The position numbers were made by a program, and so were the translations under genes. From assembly GCA_944391755.1 (NCBI GenBank), contig CALXUT010000029.1:1-38503 (forward strand): 38,503 bases of DNA, written 5' to 3'. Within the stretch, counting starts at the first letter, position 1. Each line of letters opens with the position of its first letter. The notes below the pieces were generated by a model that worked only from the letters and a program-made list of their open reading frames with translations, searched no databases and was not told where the DNA came from. This document shows, one piece after another, positions 17,010 to 24,293 of this stretch. Source of the DNA: an uncultured Clostridia bacterium. GTDB lineage: Bacteria; Bacillota; Clostridia; TANB77; CAG-508.

Positions 17010-17792
17010 ATGGATAATAGACCAATAGGAATTTTTGATTCAGGAGTAGGAGGCTTAACCGTATTTAAGCAAATACGAAAAGAACTTCCAAATGAAAATA
17101 TTATCTATTTAGGTGATACAAAAAATTTTCCATATGGGAATAGAAGTAGAGAGCAAATAGTAGATTTTGCAATGGAAAATGCAAAAAAATTGATAGATAA
17201 AAATGTGAAAATGATAATCATTGCATGTGGAACTGCAACCAGTCAAGCTATTGATGTACTACAAGAAAAATTTGATATACCAATCATTGGAATCATAGAG
17301 CCTACTATTCAATATGTAAAAGAACAAAATATAAAAGAAATTGGTGTTATTGCAACAGAAGGAACAATTAGAAGCGGTGCTTGGGAGAAAAAACTTAAAG
17401 AAAATATAGAAGATATTAAAGTAATAAATAAAGCATGTCCTATGCTAGCAACTATTGCAGAAGAAGGAAAAGCAGAAAGTAAAGAAGGCAGAAAAGCAAT
17501 AAAAGAGTATATGGAACCATTTAAGAAAAACAGAATAAACAAAATAATATTAGGTTGCACACATTTTCCTATCTATGACAGGATTATAAAAGAAGAACTA
17601 GAATATGATGTAGAATTAATTGATACAGGAATTACAGTATCAGAATATGTAAAAAAATTCTTGATGGAAAAAAATCTAAATAATATAGAAGATGAAAGTA
17701 GAGAATCTATATATCTAACTAAACCAGAAAAAGAATTTAAAAATATTGCTAAAAATATTATGGGGATGGATATAGAAATAATGAATATATAA
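17010..17792 (+). CDS. murI: Glutamate racemase
   Basis: This 260-residue cofactor-independent racemase makes D-glutamate for peptidoglycan. It shows GIFDSGVGGLTV (catalytic Asp/Ser region), YLGDTKNFPYGNRS, the first catalytic cysteine in IIACGTATS and the second in ILGCTHFPIY. The usual first-cysteine motif is CNT; here it is CGT, so the substrate-binding Asn is replaced by Gly, a variant I believe occurs in some Clostridia. AAGGAGG precedes the start. No clear terminator follows; the hairpin at 17896 in the next leader may serve. Confidence 0.93.
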   Translation: MDNRPIGIFDSGVGGLTVFKQIRKELPNENIIYLGDTKNFPYGNRSREQIVDFAMENAKKLIDKNVKMIIIACGTATSQAIDVLQEKFDIPIIGIIEPTIQYVKEQNIKEIGVIATEGTIRSGAWEKKLKENIEDIKVINKACPMLATIAEEGKAESKEGRKAIKEYMEPFKKNRINKIILGCTHFPIYDRIIKEELEYDVELIDTGITVSEYVKKFLMEKNLNNIEDESRESIYLTKPEKEFKNIAKNIMGMDIEIMNI

Positions 17793-17869
17793 ATGAAAAA
17801 TACTTTATTAAGATATTAGATGATTTCAAATAAAAATAGAAAAAATTTACATAAAATGAATAGAAATGC

Positions 17870-17898
17870 TTGCAAAAGCAAATAAATCATGTTAAAAT
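17870..17898 (+). promoter_or_regulatory. Promoter of Rpn leader A
   Basis: TTGCAA (17870-17875), a 17-bp spacer and TAAAAT (17893-17898). The predicted start falls inside the left arm of hairpin H1. Confidence 0.55.
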
Positions 17899-18159
17899 AA
17901 ATTCGTACTAAGATTTTTAGTATGAATTTATTTTTTATCTAATAGAAATATCTTATCTTCTATTAGCAATTTTTTAAAATATATTTTAAATTCAGAGAGT
18001 CAAAAATAATTTTATATCTAAGTAAAATACCAAAAAATAAAATTAAATATAAGGTTTTATTAATTATGCTTAAAAACATAAAAAATGAAGTGATGTCTTT
18101 ATAAGCTATGTACTAAAAATCTTAGTTTTAAAAATAACAATTGAGAATTGGAGGTACAA
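17896..18159 (+). promoter_or_regulatory. Structured leader of Rpn nuclease gene (copy A)
   Basis: H1 (17896-17911 with 17917-17932) is a 16-bp stem with loop GATTT followed by T residues, so it is terminator-like. H2 (CTAATAGAA 17939-17947 with TTCTATTAG 17958-17966) follows and is also trailed by T residues. After ~140 nt comes H3 (TACTAAAAATCTTAGT, 18111-18126), with an ACTAA/TTAGT stem and loop AAATC. H3 is the reverse complement of the core of H1, so the two loops are complementary. The Shine-Dalgarno GGAGG (18150-18154) lies 24 nt after H3. The same layout recurs in copy B. Confidence 0.65.
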
Positions 18160-19038
18160 ATCAAAACAACAAATATAGAACAAAATAAATTATTATTACC
18201 AAAGACAGATGTTGTATTTCAAGCATTGTTTGGGACAAAAGGGAGTGAAAGAATCTTAGGAGGACTATTAACAGAGATTTTAGGTTATCCAGTAGAAAAT
18301 ATATCATTAGAAGCAAATCAAAACTTGGTAAGAGAAATGCCGACAGAAAAATTAGGAATCTTAGATTTAAGAGCAAATATAGGAAAAGATAAAACAGTCA
18401 ATATCGAAGTTCAATTAATCAATCAACAAAATATGCAAGCAAGATTGTTATATTATTGGTCAAGAATATATGGAGCACAACTAAAAGAAGGAGAAGACTA
18501 TAATATGCTAAAAAAGACCATAGCAATATTAATTGTAAACTATGAAATGCCAGAATTACAAGAATTCAAAGATTCTCATACGAAATGGGAACTACTAGAA
18601 AAAAGAAAACCAAATGTACTTGTATTTAAAAACATAGAAATACATATCTTAGAAATACCAAAACTAATAAAATATAGTAAAGAAACAGAAGAAAGATTAG
18701 GAAATTGGATAGAGTTTTTAATAAAACCAGAAAGTGAGAGGGTAAAAATGGGGGCAAAAAAAGATAAAAATTTAAAAGAAGCAGTAGAGAAATTAGAAGT
18801 AATAAGTGGAGATGAAAAAATGCGAAGAATCGCAGAATTAAGATTAAAATATATATTGGACAGAAATACAGATATAAAGACTGGAATAGAACAAGGAATA
18901 AAACAAGAAAGAATGCATTCAGAACAAAAAATACTAGAAATAGTAAAAAAATTATTAAAACTCAAAATGCCAATTGAGCAAATTTCACAAATAACAGGAC
19001 TATCAAAAGATGAAATAGAAAAATTTAATTTGTCTTAA
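18160..19038 (+). CDS. Rpn-family PD-(D/E)XK nuclease / recombination-promoting nuclease
   Basis: This ~292-residue protein belongs to the Rpn/PDDEXK_2 family (often labelled putative transposase), DNA nucleases linked to recombination and phage defence. Catalytic-core residues are D69 (GILDLRANIG) and E83-x-Q85 (VNIEVQL); the N-terminal LLLPKTDVVFQALFG is the family hallmark. The C-terminus has the usual QG-rich helix and a helix-turn-helix-like end (IEQISQITGLSKDEIEKF). No ATG fits. GGAGG (18150-18154) lies 5 nt before an in-frame ATC at 18160. The in-frame TTG at 18148 overlaps that SD and has none of its own. An internal ATG at 18748 preceded by GAGAGGG could start a separate 96-aa C-terminal product. 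Confidence 0.82.
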   Translation: MKTTNIEQNKLLLPKTDVVFQALFGTKGSERILGGLLTEILGYPVENISLEANQNLVREMPTEKLGILDLRANIGKDKTVNIEVQLINQQNMQARLLYYWSRIYGAQLKEGEDYNMLKKTIAILIVNYEMPELQEFKDSHTKWELLEKRKPNVLVFKNIEIHILEIPKLIKYSKETEERLGNWIEFLIKPESERVKMGAKKDKNLKEAVEKLEVISGDEKMRRIAELRLKYILDRNTDIKTGIEQGIKQERMHSEQKILEIVKKLLKLKMPIEQISQITGLSKDEIEKFNLS

Positions 19039-19079
19039 AGCAATTGGTTGTTTTGTTAAATAATTTATATTTATATAAT

Positions 19080-19136
19080 AAAAGGCCATAAGTTGAAGCC
19101 AATGAATTTTTAATTTACTTCAATATGGCCTTTTTA
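19080..19136. terminator. Intrinsic terminator after Rpn gene
   Basis: A long stem with a small bulge joins 19081-19098 to 19118-19133 (core GGCCATA / TATGGCC plus TTGAAG / CTTCAA), followed by TTTTT. The opposite strand also ends in TTTTATT, so it can stop leftward transcripts from the invertible segment. Confidence 0.75.
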
Positions 19137-19142
19137 AATTCG

Positions 19143-19312
19143 TTAATTAATTTAATTTACGATATAAGTATAACAATAAAATACTTATAATACAAGTGTT
19201 TTTTTGGGAAATTCTTTTTACTTGTTTTGTGAAAAAATGCAATAAGAAATGAAAAAAATAAATGAGGAATCAACAAAAAAGAAAAATTCATATCGTAAAT
19301 TAAATTAATTAA
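19143..19312. repeat. 23-bp perfect inverted repeat enclosing a promoter (candidate inverton)
   Basis: The 23-bp arm 19143-19165 is the exact reverse complement of 19290-19312, with 124 bp between. The arms contain the non-AT-only core TTTACGATAT. Within the segment, the minus strand carries TTGTAT (19195-19190), a 17-bp spacer and TATACT (19172-19167), immediately beside the left arm. In the present orientation it points away from the prepilin-like gene whose start is 62 bp past the right arm. I see no good rightward promoter. Confidence 0.75.
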
Positions 19313-19373
19313 TGGTAAAAAATATTTACAAAAGGATGAAAAATATAAATAAAAAAAGAAAAGAGGATAACCA

Positions 19374-20969
19374 ATGAGAAAAGAAAAAGGAATCACATTA
19401 ATTGCATTAACAATTACTATAATCATATTGTTGATATTAGCAAGTGTAAGTACTTATTCAGGGATAAGTACAGTTAAATCTAGCAAATTAAATAAATATA
19501 AGCAAGGACTAGAGATAATGCAATCACAGGTAAATTTGTTATATGAAAAGTATAGTAGAGAAATAGAAGGTGGACAAGAAATAGAAATAGGAGAAGAATT
19601 AACAAATTCAGAAGAAGAAAATAATGCTTTTACAGGAGCAAATGAAACAGATAAAGCAGGATATAGACTATTCACAAAAGAGACTTTAGAGGAATTAGGA
19701 ATAGATGGAATAGAAAAAGAATATTTAGTAAATATAGCAAAAAGACAAGTTATAAGTCTAGAACCATTTGAACAAGATGGAGAAGTGTATTATACATTAG
19801 CTCAATTGAGTAAAAAAAATATAATAAAAGAAGGAATAGATAGAGGAGAAATAGAATTTACAGTAGGAACAAATGTATTAGAAACAGGAATAGAAGTAAA
19901 TATATCTAATATTAAATATTCAAAATATGTGGGAAAAGGAAGTATATTATATCAAAAGGTAGGAGACAGTATATGGAAAACATTAGTAACAGATTATAGA
20001 GAAAGTACATATACATTTACATTAAGTGAAGTAGGAGAATATCATGTAAAAATAGTAGACGCAGCTGGAGTAGAAAAAGTAGCAGATACACCGATAATAG
20101 TAGAATCAGGAAATTATTTATTAGATAATACAACTTATTTTGATACATTAGTAGAAGCAGTAGCAGCAGCAAAAGATGGATCAAGAATAAAAGTACTAAA
20201 AGATACAGAAGAAACAGAATCAGTGACAATAGATAAAAGTGTAACACTTGATATGAATGAAAAAACAATAAATTATGCAGATAAAAATACTATAATAATA
20301 AATGAAAATAAAAATGTAGTAATAGCAGGAAAAGGAACAATAATTGGAGGAGATGGAACACAGACTGGATGGGGTGATTCATTTATATTTAATAAAGGAA
20401 ATTTGGAAACAAATAATGTTACCATAAATTCAGATTTAGGTGCAGGTTATGGAACCATAGTTAATGTGGGAAATTTTATTGCCAACAATTGTGTAATTGA
20501 TGAAATTGGTTTCGATTTTGATTCAAATAATGGAGAGACTGGACGAGTAACTATAAATGGTGGAGAGTATGATAATATCCGTGCTGAAAATCTTGTAATT
20601 AATAATGGAACAGTAAATTATATTCACGGTGGAGATTGTATAATTAATGATGGTATTATAACTGAGTTAGGGATGAATCATGGCACATGCACAATAAATG
20701 GTGGTATAATTACTGATCTTACCTGCAATGAAACAGGTTCTATAGAGATAACAATAGGCAATATTAATGAAGAAGTAAATAATAATAATCCAGAAATACA
20801 AGAGTTTAATTTGACAGGTAACCACTTTGATTACTCTACATTTTATTTTTACAATGGAATTGTAAAAAATACGGATTGGTATGGTGAATTTGTAGATCCA
20901 TTTAATGTAGTAAGAAATGGATATAAAACACAAATAACAGAAGAAGGGATTATACTAGTAAAAGAATAA
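19374..20969 (+). CDS. Prepilin-like surface protein with beta-helix domain
   Basis: This 531-residue protein starts with a type IV prepilin-like leader: MRKEKG then ITLIALTITIIILLILASVS, a prepilin peptidase site after G6 followed by a ~20-residue hydrophobic helix. The usual Glu at mature position 5 is Ala, as in many Clostridial members of this large family. Residues ~30-100 are a charged pilin-like helix. A strand-rich region follows (~165-250, including an Ig-like segment TYTFTLSEVGEYHVKIVDAAG). From ~265 a right-handed beta-helix pattern rich in Asn, Gly and Ile appears (VVIAGKGTIIGGD, INNGTVNYIHGGDCIIND, CTINGGIITDL). It is likely displayed on the surface. AGAGGA precedes the ATG. No other pilus genes are nearby. 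Expression may be phase-variable. Confidence 0.82.
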   Translation: MRKEKGITLIALTITIIILLILASVSTYSGISTVKSSKLNKYKQGLEIMQSQVNLLYEKYSREIEGGQEIEIGEELTNSEEENNAFTGANETDKAGYRLFTKETLEELGIDGIEKEYLVNIAKRQVISLEPFEQDGEVYYTLAQLSKKNIIKEGIDRGEIEFTVGTNVLETGIEVNISNIKYSKYVGKGSILYQKVGDSIWKTLVTDYRESTYTFTLSEVGEYHVKIVDAAGVEKVADTPIIVESGNYLLDNTTYFDTLVEAVAAAKDGSRIKVLKDTEETESVTIDKSVTLDMNEKTINYADKNTIIINENKNVVIAGKGTIIGGDGTQTGWGDSFIFNKGNLETNNVTINSDLGAGYGTIVNVGNFIANNCVIDEIGFDFDSNNGETGRVTINGGEYDNIRAENLVINNGTVNYIHGGDCIINDGIITELGMNHGTCTINGGIITDLTCNETGSIEITIGNINEEVNNNNPEIQEFNLTGNHFDYSTFYFYNGIVKNTDWYGEFVDPFNVVRNGYKTQITEEGIILVKE

Positions 20970-21020
20970 ATAAAATAATGTAATATTAGAAAAAAATTTA
21001 CATAAAATCAACATAAGTGC

Positions 21021-21310
21021 TTGCAAAATAAAATAAAACATGTTAGAATAAATTCGTACTAAGATTTTTAGTATGAATTTATTTTTTATTATTCTGAGTA
21101 AAATCTTACTCAGTCAAATTTTTAAAATATATTTTAAATTCAAAGAGTCAAAAATAATTTTATATCTAAAGTAAAATACCAAAAAATAAAAATTGAATAT
21201 AGGGTTTTATTAATTATGCCTAAAAACATAAAAAACGAAGTGATATCTTTATAAACTATGTACTAAAAATCTTAGTTTTAAAAATAACAATTGAGAATTG
21301 GAGGTACAAA
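21021..21310 (+). promoter_or_regulatory. Structured leader of Rpn copy B with its promoter
   Basis: Promoter TTGCAA (21021-21026), a 17-bp spacer and TAGAAT (21044-21049). H1 (21047-21062 with 21068-21083) is identical to copy A. H2 has a different sequence, CTGAGTAA (21094-21101) with TTACTCAG (21106-21113), but still pairs. H3 (TACTAAAAATCTTAGT) and GGAGG are unchanged. Confidence 0.6.
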
Positions 21311-21993
21311 ATTAAAACAACAAATTAGGAATCTTAGATTTAAGAGCAAATATAGGAAAGGATAAAACAGTCAATATAGAAGTACAATTAATTAATCAAC
21401 AAAATATGCAAGCAAGATTATTATATTATTGGTCAAGAATATATGGAGCCCAATTAAAAGAGGGAGAAGACTATAATATGTTAAAAAAGACCATAGCCAT
21501 CTTAATTGTAAATTATGAAATGCCAGAATTAGAGGAATTTAAAGATTCACATACGAAATGGGAATTATTAGAGAAAAGAAAGCCAAATGTGATTGTATTT
21601 AAAAATATCGAAATACATATCTTAGAAATACCAAAGTTAATAAAATATAATCAAGAAACAGAAGAAAGGTTAGGAAATTGGATAGAATTTTTAATTAAAC
21701 CAGAAAGTGAGAGGGTAAAAATGGGGGCAAAAAAAGATAAAAATTTAAAAGAAGCAGTAGAGAAATTAGAGGTGATAAGTGGAGATGAAAAAATGCGAAG
21801 AATCGCAGAATTAAGATTAAAATATATACTTGATAAAAATACGAATATAAGAACTGCACGAGAGCAAGGAATAGAGCAAGGAATAGAACAAGGGATAAAT
21901 ATTGTAGCCAAAAAACTACTAAAATTAAATATTCCGATTGAACAGATATCAGAAGTAACAGGTTTATCTAAAGAGAAAATAGAAAAGTTATAA
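21311..21993 (+). pseudogene. Rpn nuclease copy B, frameshifted by a 178-bp deletion
   Basis: From the position homologous to the copy A start (here ATT 21311, with GGAGG upstream) translation would give five codons and then TAG at 21326. The deletion has removed the N-terminal third of the nuclease fold (the KTDVVFQALFG segment). The remaining frame is open to 21993 and stays over 90% similar to copy A. It can be read only from internal starts such as ATG 21406 (195 aa, no SD) or ATG 21721 (90 aa, with GAGAGGG upstream). The tail has a threefold 12-nt repeat (21862-21897, Glu-Gln-Gly-Ile) that is shorter in copy A. A C-terminal product could still be made. Confidence 0.8.
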
Positions 21994-22061
21994 ATTCAAA
22001 CATTTTATTTCAAAAAATAGAATTATTAATAAAGGATATATGTTAAAATTACTCAAATCAC

Positions 22062-22090
22062 TTGACATACAAGAGATTTCAAGCTATAAT
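22062..22090 (+). promoter_or_regulatory. Consensus sigma-A promoter of sigH
   Basis: TTGACA (22062-22067), a 17-bp spacer and TATAAT (22085-22090), a perfect consensus. Confidence 0.88.
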
Positions 22091-22125
22091 CATAGTATGA
22101 TTTGTTAGGAGGACAATATACGATA

Positions 22126-22767
22126 ATGAAAAAAGATATGTTTTCAATTAATGAAAATGAATATACACAAATGACAGACGAAAAATTAATAGAAAATATA
22201 AAAAAAGAAGACAAAATGGCATTAGATTGTCTGATGGAAAGATATAATGATTTAGTAAATATGAAAGCAAATAAATTCTTCATGGTTGGAGCTGAAAAGG
22301 ATGATATGGTACAAGAGGGAATGATAGGATTGTATAAAGCTGTAAAATCTTTTGATTCTGAAAAAGAAAACTCTTTTAAAACTTTTGCAAATATGTGTAT
22401 AGAAAGACAATTAATAACAGCAGTAAAAAATTCCAATAGACAAAAACATATACCATTAAATTCATCTGTTTCTTTAAATGCTGCTGCATATGAAGATAAT
22501 GAAGATATGGATAGATTAGATGTCTTAAACATAAAAACATTAAATGATCCTTCTGATATCATAGCAGATAGAGAATATTTTAGAAGTATGGAAGAAAAGA
22601 TTAAGAATAATTTGAGTAAATTCGAATTATTAGTTTTAGCAGAATATGAAAAAGGAAAATCTTATGCTGCTATTGCAGAAAAATTAAATGCTAAGATAAA
22701 ATCTGTTGATACAGCAATACAAAGAATTAGAAAAAAAGCAAATAAAATAAAAGAGAACATAGAATAA
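22126..22767 (+). CDS. sigH: RNA polymerase sigma factor, SigH type
   Basis: This 213-residue sigma-70-family protein closely follows SigH, the transition-phase/sporulation sigma factor of Firmicutes. Region 2 contains GAEKDDMVQEGMIGLYKAV, then FANMCIERQLITAVKNSNRQ and the SigH-typical KHIPLNSSVSLN. Region 4 (about 165-210) has LSKFELLVLAEYEKGKSY and a helix-turn-helix KSVDTAIQRIRKKA. Length is close to B. subtilis SigH (218). AGGAGG (22107-22112) is 13 nt before ATG 22126, longer than usual; the in-frame TTG at 22102 precedes the SD, so it is less likely. It suggests an ability to sporulate, though no other sporulation gene is seen here. Confidence 0.88.
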   Translation: MKKDMFSINENEYTQMTDEKLIENIKKEDKMALDCLMERYNDLVNMKANKFFMVGAEKDDMVQEGMIGLYKAVKSFDSEKENSFKTFANMCIERQLITAVKNSNRQKHIPLNSSVSLNAAAYEDNEDMDRLDVLNIKTLNDPSDIIADREYFRSMEEKIKNNLSKFELLVLAEYEKGKSYAAIAEKLNAKIKSVDTAIQRIRKKANKIKENIE

Positions 22768-22795
22768 AGGTACAGATTAAACTGTACCTTTTATG
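22766..22795. terminator. Bidirectional intrinsic terminator
   Basis: AAAGGTACAG (22766-22775) pairs with CTGTACCTTT (22782-22791) around ATTAAA. It serves sigH and the converging hisS; the hisS stop codon lies in the loop. Confidence 0.9.
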
Positions 22796-24099
22796 ATTTT
22801 TATAGCTTCTTCTATATTGACTTGAACTTGTTCTCCTGTTACCATATTTTTTAAAGAAACGGTATTTGTTTCAATTTCAGTTTCTCCTATAACTGCGACA
22901 AATGGGATACAAAGTTTATCAGCATATTTAAATTTTGCCTTTATTTTTTTATTTTCCATATAAAGTTCTGTATTAATATTCGCATTACGGAATGCCGTTG
23001 CTACTGGTAAACAATGTGTTAAGTCATCAGATGCAGATACAACCAAAACATCTGAAATAGATTTTTTATCAACTTTAAGCGCATGTAATTCATTTAATTT
23101 GTAAAATAATCTAGTAAGACCAATAGAAATTCCAACACCAGGAAGTTTTTTATTTGTGTAATATTCTGCTAAATTTTCATAACGACCACCAGAACAAACA
23201 CTTCCAAGTTCAGGGTAATCATTTAAAAATGTTTCATAAACAGTACCAGTATAATAATCTAAACCGCGAGCAATTGTTAAATCTATTACAAAATGATCTT
23301 CTGGTAAACCTAACAATCTCATACAATTTACAACTTCTTTTAATTCCGTAAGACCTGTTGTAAAAAATTCATCTTTAATATTCAAATTATCTATTGCTAG
23401 TAATTTTTCATCATTAGATCCAGAAATTTTTATAAAATTCATAATAGTAGAAATGGAATCTGAATCGATATTTAAAGATGTAAGCTCTTTTATAACATTT
23501 TCTTCTCCAATTTTTGCAATTTTATCGATAATTCTCATGATGTCTGTAGATTCTTTAACTAGATTTAAGCTACTAAATAAACCATTTAAAATTTTTCTAT
23601 TATTAATATGAATGGTAAAATCTGAAAAACCTAATTCTTTAAAGGTTGTATAAATAACATTAGGAATTTCTGCATCATAGAAATTATTTAGCTCTGTATC
23701 ACCAATAATATCGATATCACATTGATAGAATTCACGAAATCTACCTTTTTGAGGTCTTTCACCTCTATATACTTTACCAATTTGATAACGTTTAAAAGGA
23801 AAAGAAAGTTCTCCATAATGCATTGCTACATATTTTGCTAAAGGCACGGTTAAATCAAAACGTAAAGCTAAATCATGTTCTCCTTTATTAAAACGATAAA
23901 TTTGTTTTTCTGTTTCTCCACCAGCTTTTGCAAGTAATACATCAGCCATTTCTATAATGGGAGTATTCAATGGTAAAAAACCAAATTTCTCGTAAGATTT
24001 TTGTATTTTTTCTTTCATTTCATTAAATAGAATTTGCTCATTTGGTAATAATTCCATAAAACCAGGTAAAGTTCTAGGTTCAACTTTATTGTTTGCCAT
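22777..24099 (-). CDS. hisS: Histidyl-tRNA synthetase
   Basis: This 440-residue class II synthetase charges tRNA-His. The N-terminus has PRTLPGFMELLP, motif 1 is around TPIIEMADVL, and motif 2 is KVYRGERPQKGRFREFYQCD. The histidine-specific motif is LTIARGLDYYTGTVYE, and motif 3 is GVGISIGLTRLFY. The C-terminal ~90 residues are the anticodon-binding domain (SDVLVVSASDDL onward). AGGAGG precedes the start. It stands alone, without the aspS that follows it in many Firmicutes, and has a short untranslated leader with no T-box. Confidence 0.96.
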   Translation of the reverse strand: MANNKVEPRTLPGFMELLPNEQILFNEMKEKIQKSYEKFGFLPLNTPIIEMADVLLAKAGGETEKQIYRFNKGEHDLALRFDLTVPLAKYVAMHYGELSFPFKRYQIGKVYRGERPQKGRFREFYQCDIDIIGDTELNNFYDAEIPNVIYTTFKELGFSDFTIHINNRKILNGLFSSLNLVKESTDIMRIIDKIAKIGEENVIKELTSLNIDSDSISTIMNFIKISGSNDEKLLAIDNLNIKDEFFTTGLTELKEVVNCMRLLGLPEDHFVIDLTIARGLDYYTGTVYETFLNDYPELGSVCSGGRYENLAEYYTNKKLPGVGISIGLTRLFYKLNELHALKVDKKSISDVLVVSASDDLTHCLPVATAFRNANINTELYMENKKIKAKFKYADKLCIPFVAVIGETEIETNTVSLKNMVTGEQVQVNIEEAIKIIKGTV

Positions 24100-24125
24100 A
24101 AAAAGTCCTCCTTTTAAATATCAAT

Positions 24126-24154
24126 ATTATACATTGTTTTTGGCAGAATAGCAA
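24126..24154 (-). promoter_or_regulatory. Promoter of hisS
   Basis: On the minus strand: TTGCTA (24154-24149), a 17-bp spacer and TATAAT (24131-24126). Confidence 0.7.
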
Positions 24155-24223
24155 TATATAATGAACCAAAAAATAAAAAAACATGTCTAATTAATGAAAG
24201 TTTTTTAGAAATGTAAAAAAATG

Positions 24224-24252
24224 TTGCTATTCATACAAAAAATTGTTATAAT
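24224..24252 (+). promoter_or_regulatory. Promoter of the 24294 operon
   Basis: TTGCTA (24224-24229), a 17-bp spacer and TATAAT (24247-24252), divergent from the hisS promoter. Both promoters share TTGCTATTC from the -35 box onward. Confidence 0.75.
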
Positions 24253-24293
24253 AGTCAAGATGAAAAAGACGATATAAAAACGGAGAGTGCGAG

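Larger units (their letters stand above)
17838..19038 (+). repeat. Long direct repeat, copy A (leader plus Rpn gene)
   Basis: This unit matches 20988-21993 along its whole length apart from a 178-bp deletion in copy B, with only scattered differences. The match begins near AGAAAAAA-TTTACATAAAAT and ends with the gene; flanks differ. The pair encloses the prepilin-like gene at 19374. Confidence 0.85.
20988..21993 (+). repeat. Long direct repeat, copy B (leader plus decayed Rpn gene)
   Basis: Second copy of the unit at 17838-19038. It lacks the counterpart of about 18174-18351 (178 bp). The deletion ends share the microhomology AAAT. Confidence 0.85.

Noticed and set aside
19143..19312. The 170-bp inverted-repeat segment as a MITE
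   Set aside because: No flanking target-site duplication is evident and no second copy is seen in the window. The enclosed promoter beside one arm fits an invertible switch better, though a MITE is not excluded.
21406..21993. 195-codon frame taken as a complete second Rpn gene
   Set aside because: It begins at an internal Met of the homologous gene without a Shine-Dalgarno sequence. The comparison with copy A shows a frameshifting 178-bp deletion, so I call it a pseudogene.
17838..21993. The duplicated Rpn units as an IS element or transposon
   Set aside because: Despite the family's 'putative transposase' label, I see no terminal inverted repeats with target duplications at the unit ends; the match simply starts in the leader and ends with the gene.
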